Made by a program: the position numbers and the translations under genes. The notes beneath the pieces are model-generated. The model saw only the letters and a list, made by a program, of their open reading frames with translations. It was not told where the DNA came from and made no database searches. From assembly GCA_029168955.1 (NCBI GenBank), contig JAPDOI010000428.1, positions 186,001-250,000 of the forward strand: a DNA stretch of 64,000 nt, read 5' to 3'. Of the stretch, positions 43,696 to 57,100 are shown in pieces (the stretch's first letter is position 1; the number at the start of each line of letters is the position of its first letter). Source of the stretch: Aplectana chamaeleonis (taxonomy: Eukaryota > Nematoda > Chromadorea > Rhabditida > Cosmocercidae).

Positions 43696-44300
43696 TTAGA
43701 GGTACATGCACTTCTAATCCTCAGGCCTCTATTTTAGATGTACAATACCGCCGCTATCCAAGGGAAAAAATGGGCAAATTTGCAACGTGGGCAACTAAAC
43801 CGTCTTTCGACCACAACTCGCCTCAAAGTGCTCCGTTTTCAATTTCGAAAACGCTGAAATGTAAAGCATGTCATGATCTAGTCGATAGCGTGATAATATT
43901 TTGCTAAATTTGAGAGCAACATTATTTTCCAAGGCGGAATACATTTTCATTTTGACCAGAAATCGCGTAAGGTTGTTTTTGATCGAATGGGCTCATTATC
44001 TTGTGATAACATTATCAAACTCATAACTAACTTCATATTAAAAAAGCGTTTTCATCAGTGAATTCCAAATTTGTCTTATATAGTTAGATAGATTGTGGCA
44101 CGGTGAACATTTTGGTTCTTTCGAAATTGAAAACGGAGCACTTTGAGGCGTGTTGGGGTCGAAAGACGCTTTAGTTGCCCACTTTGCCCATTTTTCCCTT
44201 GAATAGCGGCGGTATTGTACTTCAATTAGAGGTGTACTTCAAATAGAGGGTGTACTTCTAATTCTCAGAGACCCGTCTTTTTGGTGTACCTCTATGACAG
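43696..44300. mobile_element. Foldback element with ~170-bp arms
   Basis: Left arm to about 43865 and right arm from about 44115 are complementary: TACAATACCGCCGCTATCCA, AAAAATGGGCAAA, GTCTTTCGACC, CCTCAAAGTGCTCCGTTTTC. Both tips have GTGTACTTCAAATAGAGG-like 18-19-bp units, also seen at 33717-33765. Confidence 0.85.
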
Positions 44301-44310
44301 GTGTACTTCT

Positions 44311-45609
44311 AATAGGAGGTGTATTTTTTCGACAAACAGACCCCAGATTCGTTTTCAGCACTCAATACCCTTACATCCAAGTTGTGAGCAAATCCGATTT
44401 CTTTTTCAAAACACTCCAAATAACTCGTGATGATACCCTTACCTTATCGTGAAATTTTAGCAAAGCTCATAACTCAGCGGGGTCAGCGTATCTGCGCGTG
44501 GGGCAAACCACCCTCACTGCCAGGTGCACGATGTCATTTAAACGGGGAATGGCTAACATTTCACTGAAGTCTTAGATATATTTGTAATTCGAAGTTTTCT
44601 GGGCTCACGATGAGAAAATTTCCCGTTTTTCGCAGGAAAGTAAGCTTTGGGTCCTTCTGAGAATAGCAGGGATGGAAGGAACTCGAAAAACGGCCAGGAA
44701 TCGTGTGAAAATCTCGTGAACCAGTCGACCCACTGGATCACCCCGCCCAAGCCATATGGCAGTTGTCCATAGTTTCTAGTATTAAAGTAACTGTTTCCGA
44801 ATTTTCGAATACTCTATACTTTATTGCGGATAATTGTAAGATCTAAACATGAGCATTCAACTTTCTTCATTTTTCAAGAGTTTCTGGTACACGAAACAGA
44901 AAGCAAAGTCACTTCCCTAACAATTTCAAAGCTAAAAACAGTTTGCGACGTTTGGTCTGACGCTTTGTCTGCAGTGCGCCGAACACACCAACAGGCGTAA
45001 ATAAATAATAAATGGTTTTTTTATTAATTTTTTTATTCGGCTTTCAAAAGGTCTATAGAGACGTTTCCCAATTGTGGTGAGCGCGAAGCGCTCATCAGAT
45101 TTGGCTTTGATTCGCCACCGCGCAACCCCCTGATCTCAGTATCAGGGTCCAAAGTGAACGTAGGAAGTCCGTTCTTTTTGCATTTAATATACTTTAGAAA
45201 GTTGAGTAACCGTCCAAAAAATGGTCCGGAATGGTCACCTGAGATTCGAGAAAAATTGTCAAAACCACGTGATTTTGGTCGAAAAAAGTGTTCATCTCCT
45301 TTTTTTTATTCAGTTGGCGTTCACGATCTTGTTGGAACACTTATCGTTGAGCTAAGAAGCTCATTTTTGGCCAGAAAGTTGGTTTTGATTGCACCTAGCT
45401 CCTGTCAAATTTTGAAGTTTGTAGCTCAATTTTTGTGGAACCTCAAAATCGAGGGTCAGGAAAGACAAAAACACGTAAACGTTATTATAAACCATCCGAC
45501 GTTTACTCATTCGCAAAAATGAACTAGTGAAATAAACACCGTTACTGATAGGCTTTTGCTCAGGATTTGAACGGGCAACGCTTCAATCAATACGGCAGGA
45601 TCTCGTAAG
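44311..45609. other. Unique sequence, one unrecognised open frame
   Basis: 45154-45522 (+) is open for 122 codons (GSPFFLHLIYFRKLS to THSQK) with no motif or splice context I can use. A short hairpin GAGCGCGAAGCGCTC lies at 45081-45095. Confidence 0.4.
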
Positions 45610-46190
45610 TACTTTTTGGAACACCGCACGGTGTGACTCAGAAGTGCGCCACAGAACGCCGCAAATAGTGTGCGGGACCCCAGCAGGAGTGCGAAAGACG
45701 CCGTAGAAAGTGCGTGGGACCCAAGTGGCTGTGCGCAGAACGCCGTAGAAAGTGTGCGGGACCCAAATGAGGGTGCGCGGGACGCCGTAGAAAATGTATG
45801 GGACCCAAATAACAGTGCGTCGGACGCCGTAGAAAGTGTGTGGGATCAAAATGAGAGTGCGCCGGACATCGTAGAAAGTGTGTGGGACCCTAGTGGATCT
45901 GCGCCGGGCCCCGTATAAAGTGTGCGGTACCCAAGTGGAAGTGCGCCGGACGCCATGGAAAGTGTGGGGGACCCAAATGGGTGTGCGCAGAACGTCGTAG
46001 AAAGTTTGTGGGACCCAAGTGGAAGTGCGCCGGACACCGTAGAAAGTGTGTGGGACCCAAGTGGATCTGCGCCGGGCCCCGTATAAAATGTGCGGTACCC
46101 AAGTGGAAGTGCGTCGGACGCCATAGAAACTGTGCGGGACCCAAGTGGGAGTGCGTCGGACGCCGTAGAAAGTGTGCGGAACCCAAATAC

Positions 46191-46385
46191 AAGCACGCCC
46201 ATGCCGATCGTTTTTTCCGCAGGGCTACCGTGACCATCCTACTCTATATAAATTTTGGTAAATTTGTGTGTGCGTGTGTGTGGGTATGTATGTGTGTATG
46301 TATGTGTGCGTTTCTCTGTTTGTTTGACCGTTTATTCGGCTTGACTTTCAAGACGGGCGACCTTACGGGTATGGACTCAAGTGCG
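46191..46385 (+). repeat. Satellite C cassette, copy 1
   Basis: AAGCACGCCCATGCCGATCG, TTTTTTCCGCAGGGCTACCG, a short AT tract, a GTGTGTATG-rich stretch, TTTATTCGGCTTGACTTTCA and ACGGGTATGGACTCAAG. Confidence 0.88.
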
Positions 46386-46506
46386 CGCAGAACGCCGTAG
46401 AAAGTGTGTGGATCCTAAGTGGGATTTCGCAAGAAGCCGCAGAAAGTGTGCGGGACCCAAATGGGAGTGCGCCGGACGCCGTAGAAAGTGTGCGGAACCC
46501 AAATAC

Positions 46507-46695
46507 AAGCACGCCCATGCCGATCGTTTTTTCCGCAGGGCTACCGTGACCATCCTACTCTATATAAATTTTGGTAAATTTGTGTGTGCGTGTGTGTGTA
46601 TGTATGTGTGTATGTATGTGTGCGTTTCTCTGTTTGTTTGATCGTTTATTCGGCTTGACTTTCAAGACGGGCGACCCTACGGGTATGGACTCAAG
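46507..46695 (+). repeat. Satellite C cassette, copy 2
   Basis: Same order as copy 1, only 316 bp downstream, with three monomers between them. Confidence 0.88.
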
Positions 46696-49099
46696 TGCGC
46701 GCAGAACGCCGTAGAAAGTGTGTGGATCCTAAGTGGGATTTCGCAAGAAGCCGCAGAAAGTGTGCGGGACCCAGTGGTAGTGCGTCGGACGCCGTAGTAA
46801 GTGTGTGGGACCCGAGTGGGAGTGAGCGACACGCCGTAGAAAATGCGCGGGACTGAGGTGGTGCTACGCAGGACGACGTAGAGAGCGTGCAAGACCCAAG
46901 GGAGTGCACAGTAGGAAGTGTGCGGGGCCCGAGGGACAGTGCGCCGGACGCCGTAGAAAATGTGTCGGACCCAAATGCGAGTGCGCCGGACGCCGAAGAA
47001 AGTGTGTGGGACCCAAATTCGAGTGCGCCTGACGCCGTAGAGAGTGTGCGGGCCCCAAAAGGGAATGCGCAGGACGCCGTAGAAAGTGTGTGGGACCCAA
47101 ACGAGAATGCGCCGGACGCCGTAGAAAGTGTGCGGGACCCAAGGTAGAGTGCGCCGGGCGCCGTAGAAAGTGTGTGGGACCCAAGGTAGAGTGCGCCGGA
47201 CGCCGTTTTAAGTGTGTGGGACTCAAGGTAGAGTGCGTCTGATGCCGTAGAAAGTGTGCGGGACCCAAGGTAGAGTGCGCCGGATGCCGTAGAAAGTGTG
47301 CGGGACCCAAGGTAGAGTGCGCCGGACGCCGTAGAAAGTGTGTGGGACCCAAGGTAGAGTGCGCCGGACGCCGTAGAAAGTGTGTGGGACCCAAGGTAGA
47401 GTGCGGCGGACGCCGTAGAAAGTGTGCGGGATCCAAGGAAGAGTGCGCCGGACGCCATAGAAAGTGTGTGGGACTCAAGGTAGAGTGCGCCGGACGCCGT
47501 AGAAAGTGTGTGGGACCCAAGTTAGAGTGCGCTGGACGCCGTCAAAAGTGTGCGGGACCCAAGTGGGAGTGCGCGGGATGCCACAGGAAGTGTGTGGGAT
47601 CCAAATGAGAGTGCACCGGATGCCGTAGAAAGTGTGCGGGAACCAAGGTAGAGTGTGCCGGACACCGTAGAAAGTGTGTTGGACCCAAGGTAGAGTGCGC
47701 CGGACGCCGTAGAAAGTGTGTGGGACCCAAGATTGAGCGCGCCGGACGCCGTAGAAAGTGTGTGGGACCCAAACGCGAATGCGCCGGACGCCGTAGAAAG
47801 TGTGCGGGACCCAAGATAGAGTGCGCCGGACGCCGTAGAAATTGTGTGGGACCCAAGGTATAGTGCGCCGGACGCCGTAGAAAGTGTGCGGGACCCAAGT
47901 GGGAGTGCGCGGGACGCCAGAGAAAGTGTGTGGGACCCAAATGCGAGTGCGCCGGACGCCGTAGAAAGTGTGTGGGACCCAAGGTATAGTGCGCCGGACG
48001 CCGTAGAAAGTGTGTGTGACCCAAGGTAAAGTGCGCCGGATGCTGTAGGAGGTGTGCGGGACGCCGTAGAAAGTGTGTGGGACTCAGACGCGAATGCGCC
48101 GGACGCCATAGAAAGTGTGCGGGACCCAAGTGGGAGTGCGCGGGACGCCACAGGAAGTGTGTAGGACCCAAATGCGAGTGCGCCCGACGTCGTAGGAAGT
48201 GTGCGGGGTCGAAGTGAGAGTGCGTCGGACGCCGTAGAAAGTGTGTGGGACCCAAGATAGAGTGCGCCGGACGCCGTAGAAAGTGTGTGGGACCCAAGGT
48301 AGAGTGCGCCGGATGCCGTAGAAAGTGTGCGGGACCCAAGGTAGAGTGCGCCGGACGCCGTAGAAAGTGTGTGGGACCCAAGGTAGAGTGCGCAGGACGC
48401 CGTAGAAAGTGTGCGGGATTCAAGGAAGAGTGCGCCGGACGCCATAGAAAGTGTGTGGGACTCAAGGTAGAGTGCGCCGGACGCCGTAGAAAGTGTGTGG
48501 GACCCAAGTTAGAGTGCGCCGGACGACGTAGAAAGTGTGTGGGACCCAAGTGGGAAAACGCGGGACGCCGCAGGAAGTGTGTAGGACCCAAATGCGAGTG
48601 CGCCCGACGTCGTAGGAAGTGTGCGGGGTCGAAGTGAGAGTGCGTCGGACGCCGTAGAAAGTGTGTGGGACCCAAGATAGAGTGCGCCGGACGCCGTAGA
48701 AAGTGTGTGGGACCCAAGGTAGAGTGCGCCGGATGCCGTAGAAAGTGTGCGGGACCCAAGGTAGAGTGCGCCGGACGCCGTAGAAAGTGTGTGGGACCCA
48801 AGGTAGAGTGCGCCGGACGCCGTAGAAAGTGTGCGGGATCCAAGGAAGAGTGCGCCGGACGCCATAGAAAGTGTGTGGGACTCAAGGTAGAGTGCGCCGG
48901 ACGCCGTAGAAAGTGTGCGGGACCCAAGTTAGAGTGCGCCGGACGACGTAGAAAGTGTGTGGGACCCAAGTGGATCTGCGCCGGGCCCCGTATAAAATGT
49001 GCGGTACCCAAGTGGAAGTGCGTCGGACGCCATATAAAGTGTGCGGGACCCAAATGGGAGTGCGCCGGACGCCGTAGAAAGTGTGCGGGACCCAAATAC

Positions 49100-49290
49100 A
49101 AGCACGCCCATGCCGATCGTTTTTTCCGCAGGGCTACCGTGACCATCCTACTATATATATTTTGGTAAATTTGTGTGTGCGTGTGTGTGGGTATGTATGT
49201 GTGTATGTATGTGTGCGTTTCTCTGTTTGTTTGACCGTTTATTCGGCTTGACTTTCAAGACGGGCGACCTTACGGGTATGGACTCAAGTG
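49100..49290 (+). repeat. Satellite C cassette, copy 3
   Basis: 2593 bp after copy 2. The AT tract is slightly longer (TACTATATATATTTTGG). The following monomers repeat the order seen after copy 2 (GGATCCTAAGTGGGATTTCG, GTGGTGCTACGCAGGACGAC). Confidence 0.88.
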
Positions 49291-51707
49291 CGCGCAGAAC
49301 GCCGTAGAAAGTGTGTGGATCCTAAGTGGGATTTCGCAAGAAGCCGCAGAAAGTGTGCGGGACCCAGTGGTAGTGCGTCGGACGCCGTAGTAAGTGTGTG
49401 GGACCCGAGTGGGAGTGAGCAACACGCCGTAGAAAATGCGCGGGACTGAGGTGGTGCTACGCAGGACGACGTAGAGAGCGTGCCAGACCCAAGGGAGTGC
49501 ACAGTAGGAAGTGTGCGGGGCCCGAGGGACAGTGCGCCGGACGCCGTAGAAAATGTGTCGGACCCAAATGCGAGTGCGCCGGACGCCGTAGAAAGTGTGT
49601 GGGACCCAAACTCGAGTGCGCCTGACGCCGTAGAAAGTGTGCGGGCCCCAAAAGGGAATGCGCAGGACGCCGTAGAAAGTGTGTGGGACCCAAGGTCGAG
49701 TGCGCCGGACGACGTAGAAAGTGTGTGGGACCCAAGTGGATCTGCACCGGGCCCCGTATAAAATGTGCGGTACCCAAGTGGAAGTCCGTCGGACGCCATA
49801 GAAAGTGTGCGGGACCCAAATGGGAGTGCGCCGGACGCCGTAGAAAGTGTGTGGGACCCAATGTAGAGTGCGCCGGACGCCGTTTTAAGTGTGTGGGACT
49901 CAAGGTAGAGTGCGCCGGATGCCGTAGAAAGTGTGCGGGACCCAAGGTAGAGTGCGCCGGACGCCGTAGAAAGTGTGTGGGACCCAAGGTAGAGTGCGCC
50001 GGACGCCGTAGAAAGTGTGCGGGATCCAAGGAAGAGTGCGCCGGACGCCATAGAAAGTGTGTGGGACTCAAGGTAGAGTGCGCCGGACGCCGTAGAAAGT
50101 GTGTGGGACCCGAGTAAGAGTGCGCCGGACGCCGTCAAAAGTGTGCGGGACCCAAGTGGGAGTGCGCGGGATGCCACAGGAAGTGTGTGGGATTCAAATG
50201 CGACTGCACCGGATGCCGTAGAAAGTGTGCGGGAACCAAGGTAGAGTGTGCCGGACGCCGTAGAAAGTGTGTTGGACCCAAGGTAGAGTGCGCCGGACGC
50301 CGTAGAAAGTGTGTGGGACCCAAGATTGAGCGCGCCGGACGCCGTAGAAAGTATGTGGGACCCAAACGCGAATGCGCCGGACGCCGTAGAAAGTGTGCGG
50401 GACCCAAGATAGAGTGCGCCGGACGCCGTAGAAATTGTGTGGGACCCAAGGTATAGTGCGCCGGACGCCGTAGAAAGTGTGCGGGACCCAAGTGGGAGTG
50501 CGCGGGACGCCAGAGAAAGTGTGTGGGACCCAAATGCGAGTGCGCCGGACGCCGTAGAAAGTGTGTGGGACCCAAGGTATAGTGCGCCGGACGCCGTAGA
50601 AAGTGTGTGTGACCCAAGGTAAAGTGCGCCGGATGCTGTAGGTGTCGGACCCAAAGGCAGGTGCGCCGGACGCCGTAGAAAGTGTGTGGGACCCAAATGC
50701 GAGTGCACCGGACGCCGCAGAAAGTGTGTGGGAACCAAGTGGGAGGGCGCGGGACGCCACAGGAAGTGTGTGGGACCCAAATGCGAGTGCGCCGGATGCC
50801 GTAGAAAGTGTGTGGGACCCAAGGTAGAGTGCGCCGGACGCCGTAGAAAGTGTGTGGGACCCAAGGTAGAGTGCGCCGGACGCCGTAGAAAGTGTGTGGG
50901 ACCCAAGGTAGAGTGCGCCGGATGCCGTAGAAAGTGTGCGGGACCCAAGGTAGAGTTCGCCGGACGCCGTAGAAAGTGTGTGGGACCCAAGGTAGAGTGC
51001 GCCGGACGCCGTAGAAAGTGTGCGGGACTCAAGGTAGAGTGCGCCGGACGCCGTAGAAAGTGTGTGGGACACAAAGGCGAATGCGCCGGACGCCGTAGAA
51101 AGTGTGTGGGACCCAAGGTAGAGTGCGCCGGACGACGTAGAAAGTGTGTGGGACCCAAAGGCGAATGCGCCGGACGTCGTAGCGTGTGTAGGACCCAAAT
51201 GCGAGTGCGCCCGACGTCGTAGGAAGTGTGCGGGACTCGAAGTAGAGTGCGCCGGACGCCGTAGAAAGTGTGTGGGACCCAAGATAGAGTGCGCCGGACG
51301 CCGTAGAAAGTGTGTGGGACCCAAGGTAGAGTGCGCCGGACGCCGTAGAAAGTGTGTGGGACCCAAGGTAGAGTGCGCCGGACGCCGTAGAAAGTGTGTG
51401 GGACCCAAGGTAGAGTGCGCCGGACGCCGTAGAAAGTGTGTGGGACCCAAGGACGAGTGCGCCGAACGCCGTAGAAAGTGGGTGGGGCCCAAGGGAGAGT
51501 GCGGCGGAGGCCGTAGAAAGGGTGTGAGACCCAAGTTAGAGTGCGCCGGACGACGTAGAAAGTGTGTGGGACCCAAGTGGATCTGCGCCGGACGCCGTAG
51601 AAAGTGTGCGGTACCCAGAGTGGAAGTGCGTCGGACGCCATATAAAGTGTGTGGGACCCAAATGGGAGTGCGCCGGACGCCGTAGAAAGTGTGCGGGACC
51701 CAAATAC

Positions 51708-52195
51708 AAGCACGCCCAAATGCCGATCGTGTTTTTTCCGCAGGGCTACAGCGTGACCATCCTATTATATATATATTTTGGTAATTTGTGTGTGCAGTCA
51801 AAAATGTGTCATCGACATTCAGTTTGTTTGTTTGACCGTTTATTCGGCTTGACTTTCAATAAAAACAGTATGGAGCAATGCGCGCAGAACGCCAGTAGAA
51901 AGTGTTTTGATCCTAGATGTATACATGAAGCCGCAGAAAGTGTGAAATTCAATTTCAAGCCGCTTATATTCTTGATAGTGGAGTGAGCAATCGATGCCGA
52001 TGAAAATGCGGGACTGAGCTCGTCCACCGTCAGGACGACGTAGAGAAAGTGCCAGACCCAAGGGATTTTGCCCAAAACAATGGTTTTTTCGCGAGGGACT
52101 TATAGGTCCTACTACTGTGTCGGACCCGATAAAGGGTTTAGACGCCGTAGAAAGACGACAAGCATATTTGAGTCGCGACCACTGCCTTTAAGTGT
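51708..52195 (+). repeat. Satellite C cassette, copy 4, rearranged
   Basis: 2608 bp after copy 3. The start is normal, but the GTGTGTATG stretch is replaced and the following 300 bp mix matching and non-matching blocks (TTTTGATCCTAGATGTATAC where others have GGATCCTAAGTGGGATTTCG). It ends at CACTGCCTTTAAGTGTGCGG, where a TTAA-element-like terminus meets a satellite monomer. Confidence 0.75.
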
Positions 52196-53806
52196 GCGGG
52201 ACCCAAGGTAGAGTGCGCCGGACGCCGTAGAAAGTGTGTGGGACCCAAGGTAGAGTGCGCCGGACGCCGTAGAAAGTGTGTGGGACCCAAGTGGATCTGC
52301 GCCGGACGACGTAGAAATGTGCGGGACCCAAGTAGAAGTGCGCCGGACGCCGTAGATAGTGTGTTGGACCCAAATGCGAGTGCGCCGGACGCCGTAGAAA
52401 GTGTGTGGGACCCAAGGTAGAGTGCGCCGGACGCCGTAGAAAGTGTGTGGGACCCAAGGTAGAGTGCGCCGAACGCCGTAGAAAGTGTGTGGGACCCAAG
52501 GTAGAGTGCGCCGGACGCCGTAGAAAGTGTGTGGGACCCAAGGTAGAGTGCGCCGAACGCCGTAGAAAGTGTGTGGGACCCAAGGTAGAGTGCGCCGGAC
52601 GCCGTAGAAAGTGTGTGGGAACCAAGTGGAAGTGCGCGGGACGCCACAGGAAGTGTGTGGGACCCAAATGCGAGTGCGCCGGATGCCGTAGAAAGTGTGC
52701 GGGACCCAAGGTATAGTGCGCCGGACGCCGTAGAAAGTGTGTTGGACCCAAATGGGAGTGCGCTGGACGCCGTAGAAAGTGTGTGAGACCCAAGTTAGAG
52801 TGCGCCGGACGCCGTAGAAAGTGTGTGGGACCCAAGGCAGAGTGCGCCGGACGCCGTAGAAAGTGTGCGGGACCCAAGATAGAAGAGGGCGCCGGATGCC
52901 GTAGAAAGTGTGTGGGACCCAAGGCATAGTGCGCCGGACGCCGTAGAAAGTGTGTTGGACCCAAATGCGAGTGCGCCGGACGCCGTAGAAAGTGTGTTGG
53001 ACCCAAATGCGAGTGCGCCGGACGCCGTAGAAAGTGTGTGGGACCCAAGGTAGAGTGCGCCGGACGCCGTAGAAAGTGTGTGAGACCCAAGGTAGAGTAC
53101 GCCGAACGCCGTAGAAAGTGTGTGGGACTCAAGGTAGAGTGCGCCGGACGCCGTAGAAAGTGTGTGGGACCCAAGGTAGAGTGCGCCGGACGCCGTAGAA
53201 AGTGTGTGGGACCCAAGGTAGAGTGCGCCGGACGACGTAGAAAGTGTGTGGGACCCAAGTGGGAGTGCGCGGGACGCCACAGGAAGTGTGTGGGACCCAA
53301 ACGCGAGTGCCGGACGCCGTAGAAGTGTGCGGGACCCAAGGTAGAGTGCGCCGGACTACGTAGAAAGTGTGCGGGACCCAAGGTAGAGTGCGCCGGACGC
53401 CGTAGAAAGTGTGTGGAACCCAAGGTAGAGTGCGCCGGACGACGTAGAAAGTGTGTGGGAGCCAAATGCGAGTGCGCCGGACGCCGAAGAAAGTGTGCGG
53501 GACTCAAGTGGGAATGCGCGGAACGCCGTAGGAAGTGTGTGGGACCCAAATGCGAGTGCGCCGGACGCTGTAGAATGTGTGTGGGACCCAAGTGGCAGTG
53601 CGCCAGACGCCGTAGAAAGTGTGTGGGACCCAAGGTAGAGTGCGCCGGACGCCGTAGAAAGTGTGTGGGAACCAAGGTGGATCTGCGCCGGACGCCGTAG
53701 AAAGTGTGTGGGACCAAAATGAGAGTGCGCAGAACGCCGTAGAAAGTGTGCGGGACCCAAATGGGTGTGCGTCGGACGCCGTAGAAAGTGTGTGGGACCC
53801 AATTAC

Positions 53807-54195
<389 letters not shown>

Positions 54196-57100
54196 AGAGC
54201 GCGCAGAACGCCGTAGAAAGTGTGTGGGTCCTAAGTGGGATTTCGCAAGAAGCCGCAGAAAGTGTGCGGGACCCAGTGGTAGTGCGTCGGACGCCGTAGT
54301 AAGTGTGTGGGACCCGAGTGGGAGTGAGCGACACGCCGTAGAAAATGCGCGGGACTGAGGTGGTGCTACGCAGGACGACGTAGAGAGCGTGCCAGACCCA
54401 AGGGAGTGCACAGTAGGAAGTGTACGGGGCCCGAGGGACAGTGCGCCGGACGCCGTAGAAAATGTGTCGGACCCAAATGCGAGTGCGCCGGACGCCGTAG
54501 AAAGTGTGTTGGACCCAAATGCGAGTGCGCCGGACGCCGTAGAAAGTGTGCGAGCCCCAAAAGGGAATGCGCAGGACGCCTTAGAAAGTGAGTGGGACCC
54601 AAGGTCGAGTACTCCGGACGACGTAGAAAGTGTGTGGGACCCAAAGGCGAATGCGCCGGACGCCGTAGAAAGTGTGCGGGACCCAAGGTAGAGTGCGCCG
54701 GACGCCGTAGAAAGTGTGTGGGACCTAAGGTAGAGTGCGCCGGACGCCGTAGAAAGTGTGTGGGACTCAAGGTAGAGTTCGCCGGATGCCGTAGAAAGTG
54801 TGCGGGACCCAAGGTAGAGTGCGCCGGACGCCGTAGAAAGTGTGTGGGACCCAAGGTAGAGTGCGCCGGACGCCGTAGAAAGTGTGTGGGACCCAAGGTA
54901 GAGTGCGCCGGACGCCGTAGAAAGTGTGCGGGACCCAAGGAAGAGTGCGCCGGACGCCATAGAAAGTGTGTGGGACTCAAGGTAGAGTGCGCCGGACGCC
55001 GTAGAAAGTGTGTGGGACCCAAGATTGAGCGCGCCGGACGCCGTAGAAAGTGTGTGGGACCCAAACGCGAATGCGCCGGATGCCATAGAAAGTGTGTGGG
55101 ACTCAAGGTAGAGTGCGCCGGGCGTCGTAGAAAGTGTGTGGGACCCAAGGTAGAGTGCGCCGGACGCCGTTTTAAGTGTGTGGGACCCAAACGAGAATGC
55201 GCCGGACGCCGTAGAAAGTGTGCAGGACCCAAGGTAGAGTGCGCCGAACGCCGTTTTAAGTGTGTGGGACTCAAGGTAGAGTGCGCCGGATGCCGTAGAA
55301 AGTGTGCGGGACCCAAGGTAGAGTGCGCCGGACGCCGTAGAAAGTGTGTGGGACCCAAGGTAGAGTGCGCCGGACGCCGTAGAAAGTGTGTGGGACCCAA
55401 GGTAGAGTGCGCCGGACGCCGTAGAAAGTGTGCGGGACCCAAAGAAGAGTGCGCCGGACGCCATAGAAAGTGTGTGGGACTCAAGGTAGAGTGCGCCGGA
55501 CGCCGTAGAAAGTGTGTGGGACCCAAGATTAAGCGCGCCGGACGCCGTAGAAAGTGTGTGGGACCCAAACGCGAATGCGCCGGACGCCGTAGAGAGTGTG
55601 CGGGACCCAAGGAAGAGTGCGCCGGACGCCATAGAAAGTGTGTGGGACCCAAGTTAGAGTGCGCAGGACGCCGTAAAAAGTGTGCGGGACCCAAGTGGGA
55701 GTGCGCGGGATGCCACAGGAAGTGTGTGGGATCCAAATGCGAGTGCGCCGGATGCCGTAGAAAGTGTGCGGGAACCAAGTTAGAGTGTGCCGGACGCCGT
55801 AGAAAGTGTGTTGGACCCAAGGTAGAGTGCGCCGGACGCCGTAGAAAGTGTGTGGGACCCAAACGCGATTGCGCCGGACGCCGTAGAAAGTGTGCGGAAC
55901 TCAAGATAGAGTGCGCCGGACGCCGTAGAAAGTGTGTGGGACCCAAGGTATAGTGCGCCGGACGCCGTAGAAAGTGTGTGGGACCCAAGATTGAGCGCGC
56001 CGGACGCCGTAGAAAGTGTGTGGGACCCAAACGCGAATGCGCCGGACGCCATAGAAAGTGTGTGGGACTCAAGGTAGAGTGCGCCGGGCGCCGTAGAAAG
56101 TGTGTGGGACCCAAGGTATAGTGCGCCGGACGCCGTAGAAAGTGTGTGGGACCCAAGTGGGAGTGCGCGGGACGCCAGAGGAAGTGTGTGGGACTCAAGG
56201 TAGAGTGCGCCGGACGCCGTAGAAATTGTGTGGGACCCAAGGTATAGTGCGCCGGACGCCGTAGAAAGTGTGTGGGACCCAATGTAGAGTGCGCCGGATG
56301 CTGTAGGAGGTGTGCGTGACGCCGTAGAAAGTGTGTGGGACTCAGACGCGAATGCGCCGGACGCCATAGAAAGTGTGCGGGACCCAAGTGGGAGTGCGCG
56401 GGACGCCACAGGAAGTGTGTGAGACCCAAATGCGAATGCGCCGGACGCCGTAGAAAGTGTGCGGGACCCAAGTGGGAAAACGCGGGACGCCGCAGGAAGT
56501 GTGTGGGACCCAAATGCGAGTGCGCCCGACGTCGTAGGAAGTGTGCGGGGTCGAAGTGAGAGTGCGTCGGACGCCGTAGAAAGTGTGTGGGACCCAAGAT
56601 AGAGTGCGCCGGACGCCGTAGGAAGTGTGTGGGACCCAAGTGGATCTGCGCCGGGCCCCGTATAAAATGTGCGGTATCCAAGTGGAAGTGCGTCGGACGC
56701 CATAGAAAGTGTGTGGGACCCAAATGCGAGTGCGCCGGATGCCGTAGAAAGTGTGCGGGACCCAAGGTATAGTTCGCCGGACGCCGTAGAAAGTGTGTTG
56801 GACCCAAGTGGGAGTGCGCGGGACGCCACAGGAAGTGTGTGGGACTCAAGGTAGAGTGCGCCGAACGCCGTTTTAAGTGTGTGGGACTCAAGGTAGAGTG
56901 CGCCGGATGCCGTAGAAAGTGTGCGGGACCCAAGGTAGAGTGCGCCGGACGCCGTAGAAAGTGTGTGGGACCCAAGGTAGAGTGCGCCGGACGCCGTAGA
57001 AAGTGTGTGGGACCCAAGGTAGAGTGCGCCGGACGCCGTAGAAAGTGTGCGGGACCCAAGGAAGAGTGCGCCGGACGCCATAGAAAGTGTGTGGGACTCA

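Noticed and set aside
45154..45522. 122-codon frame as a real gene
   Set aside because: No motif, no plausible splice sites, repeat-rich neighbourhood. Mentioned only within the unique-sequence entry.
47542..53717. Other long minus-strand frames in satellite C (about 270-811 codons)
   Set aside because: Same explanation: stop-free 42-bp monomers in different frames, broken only where cassettes or indels occur.
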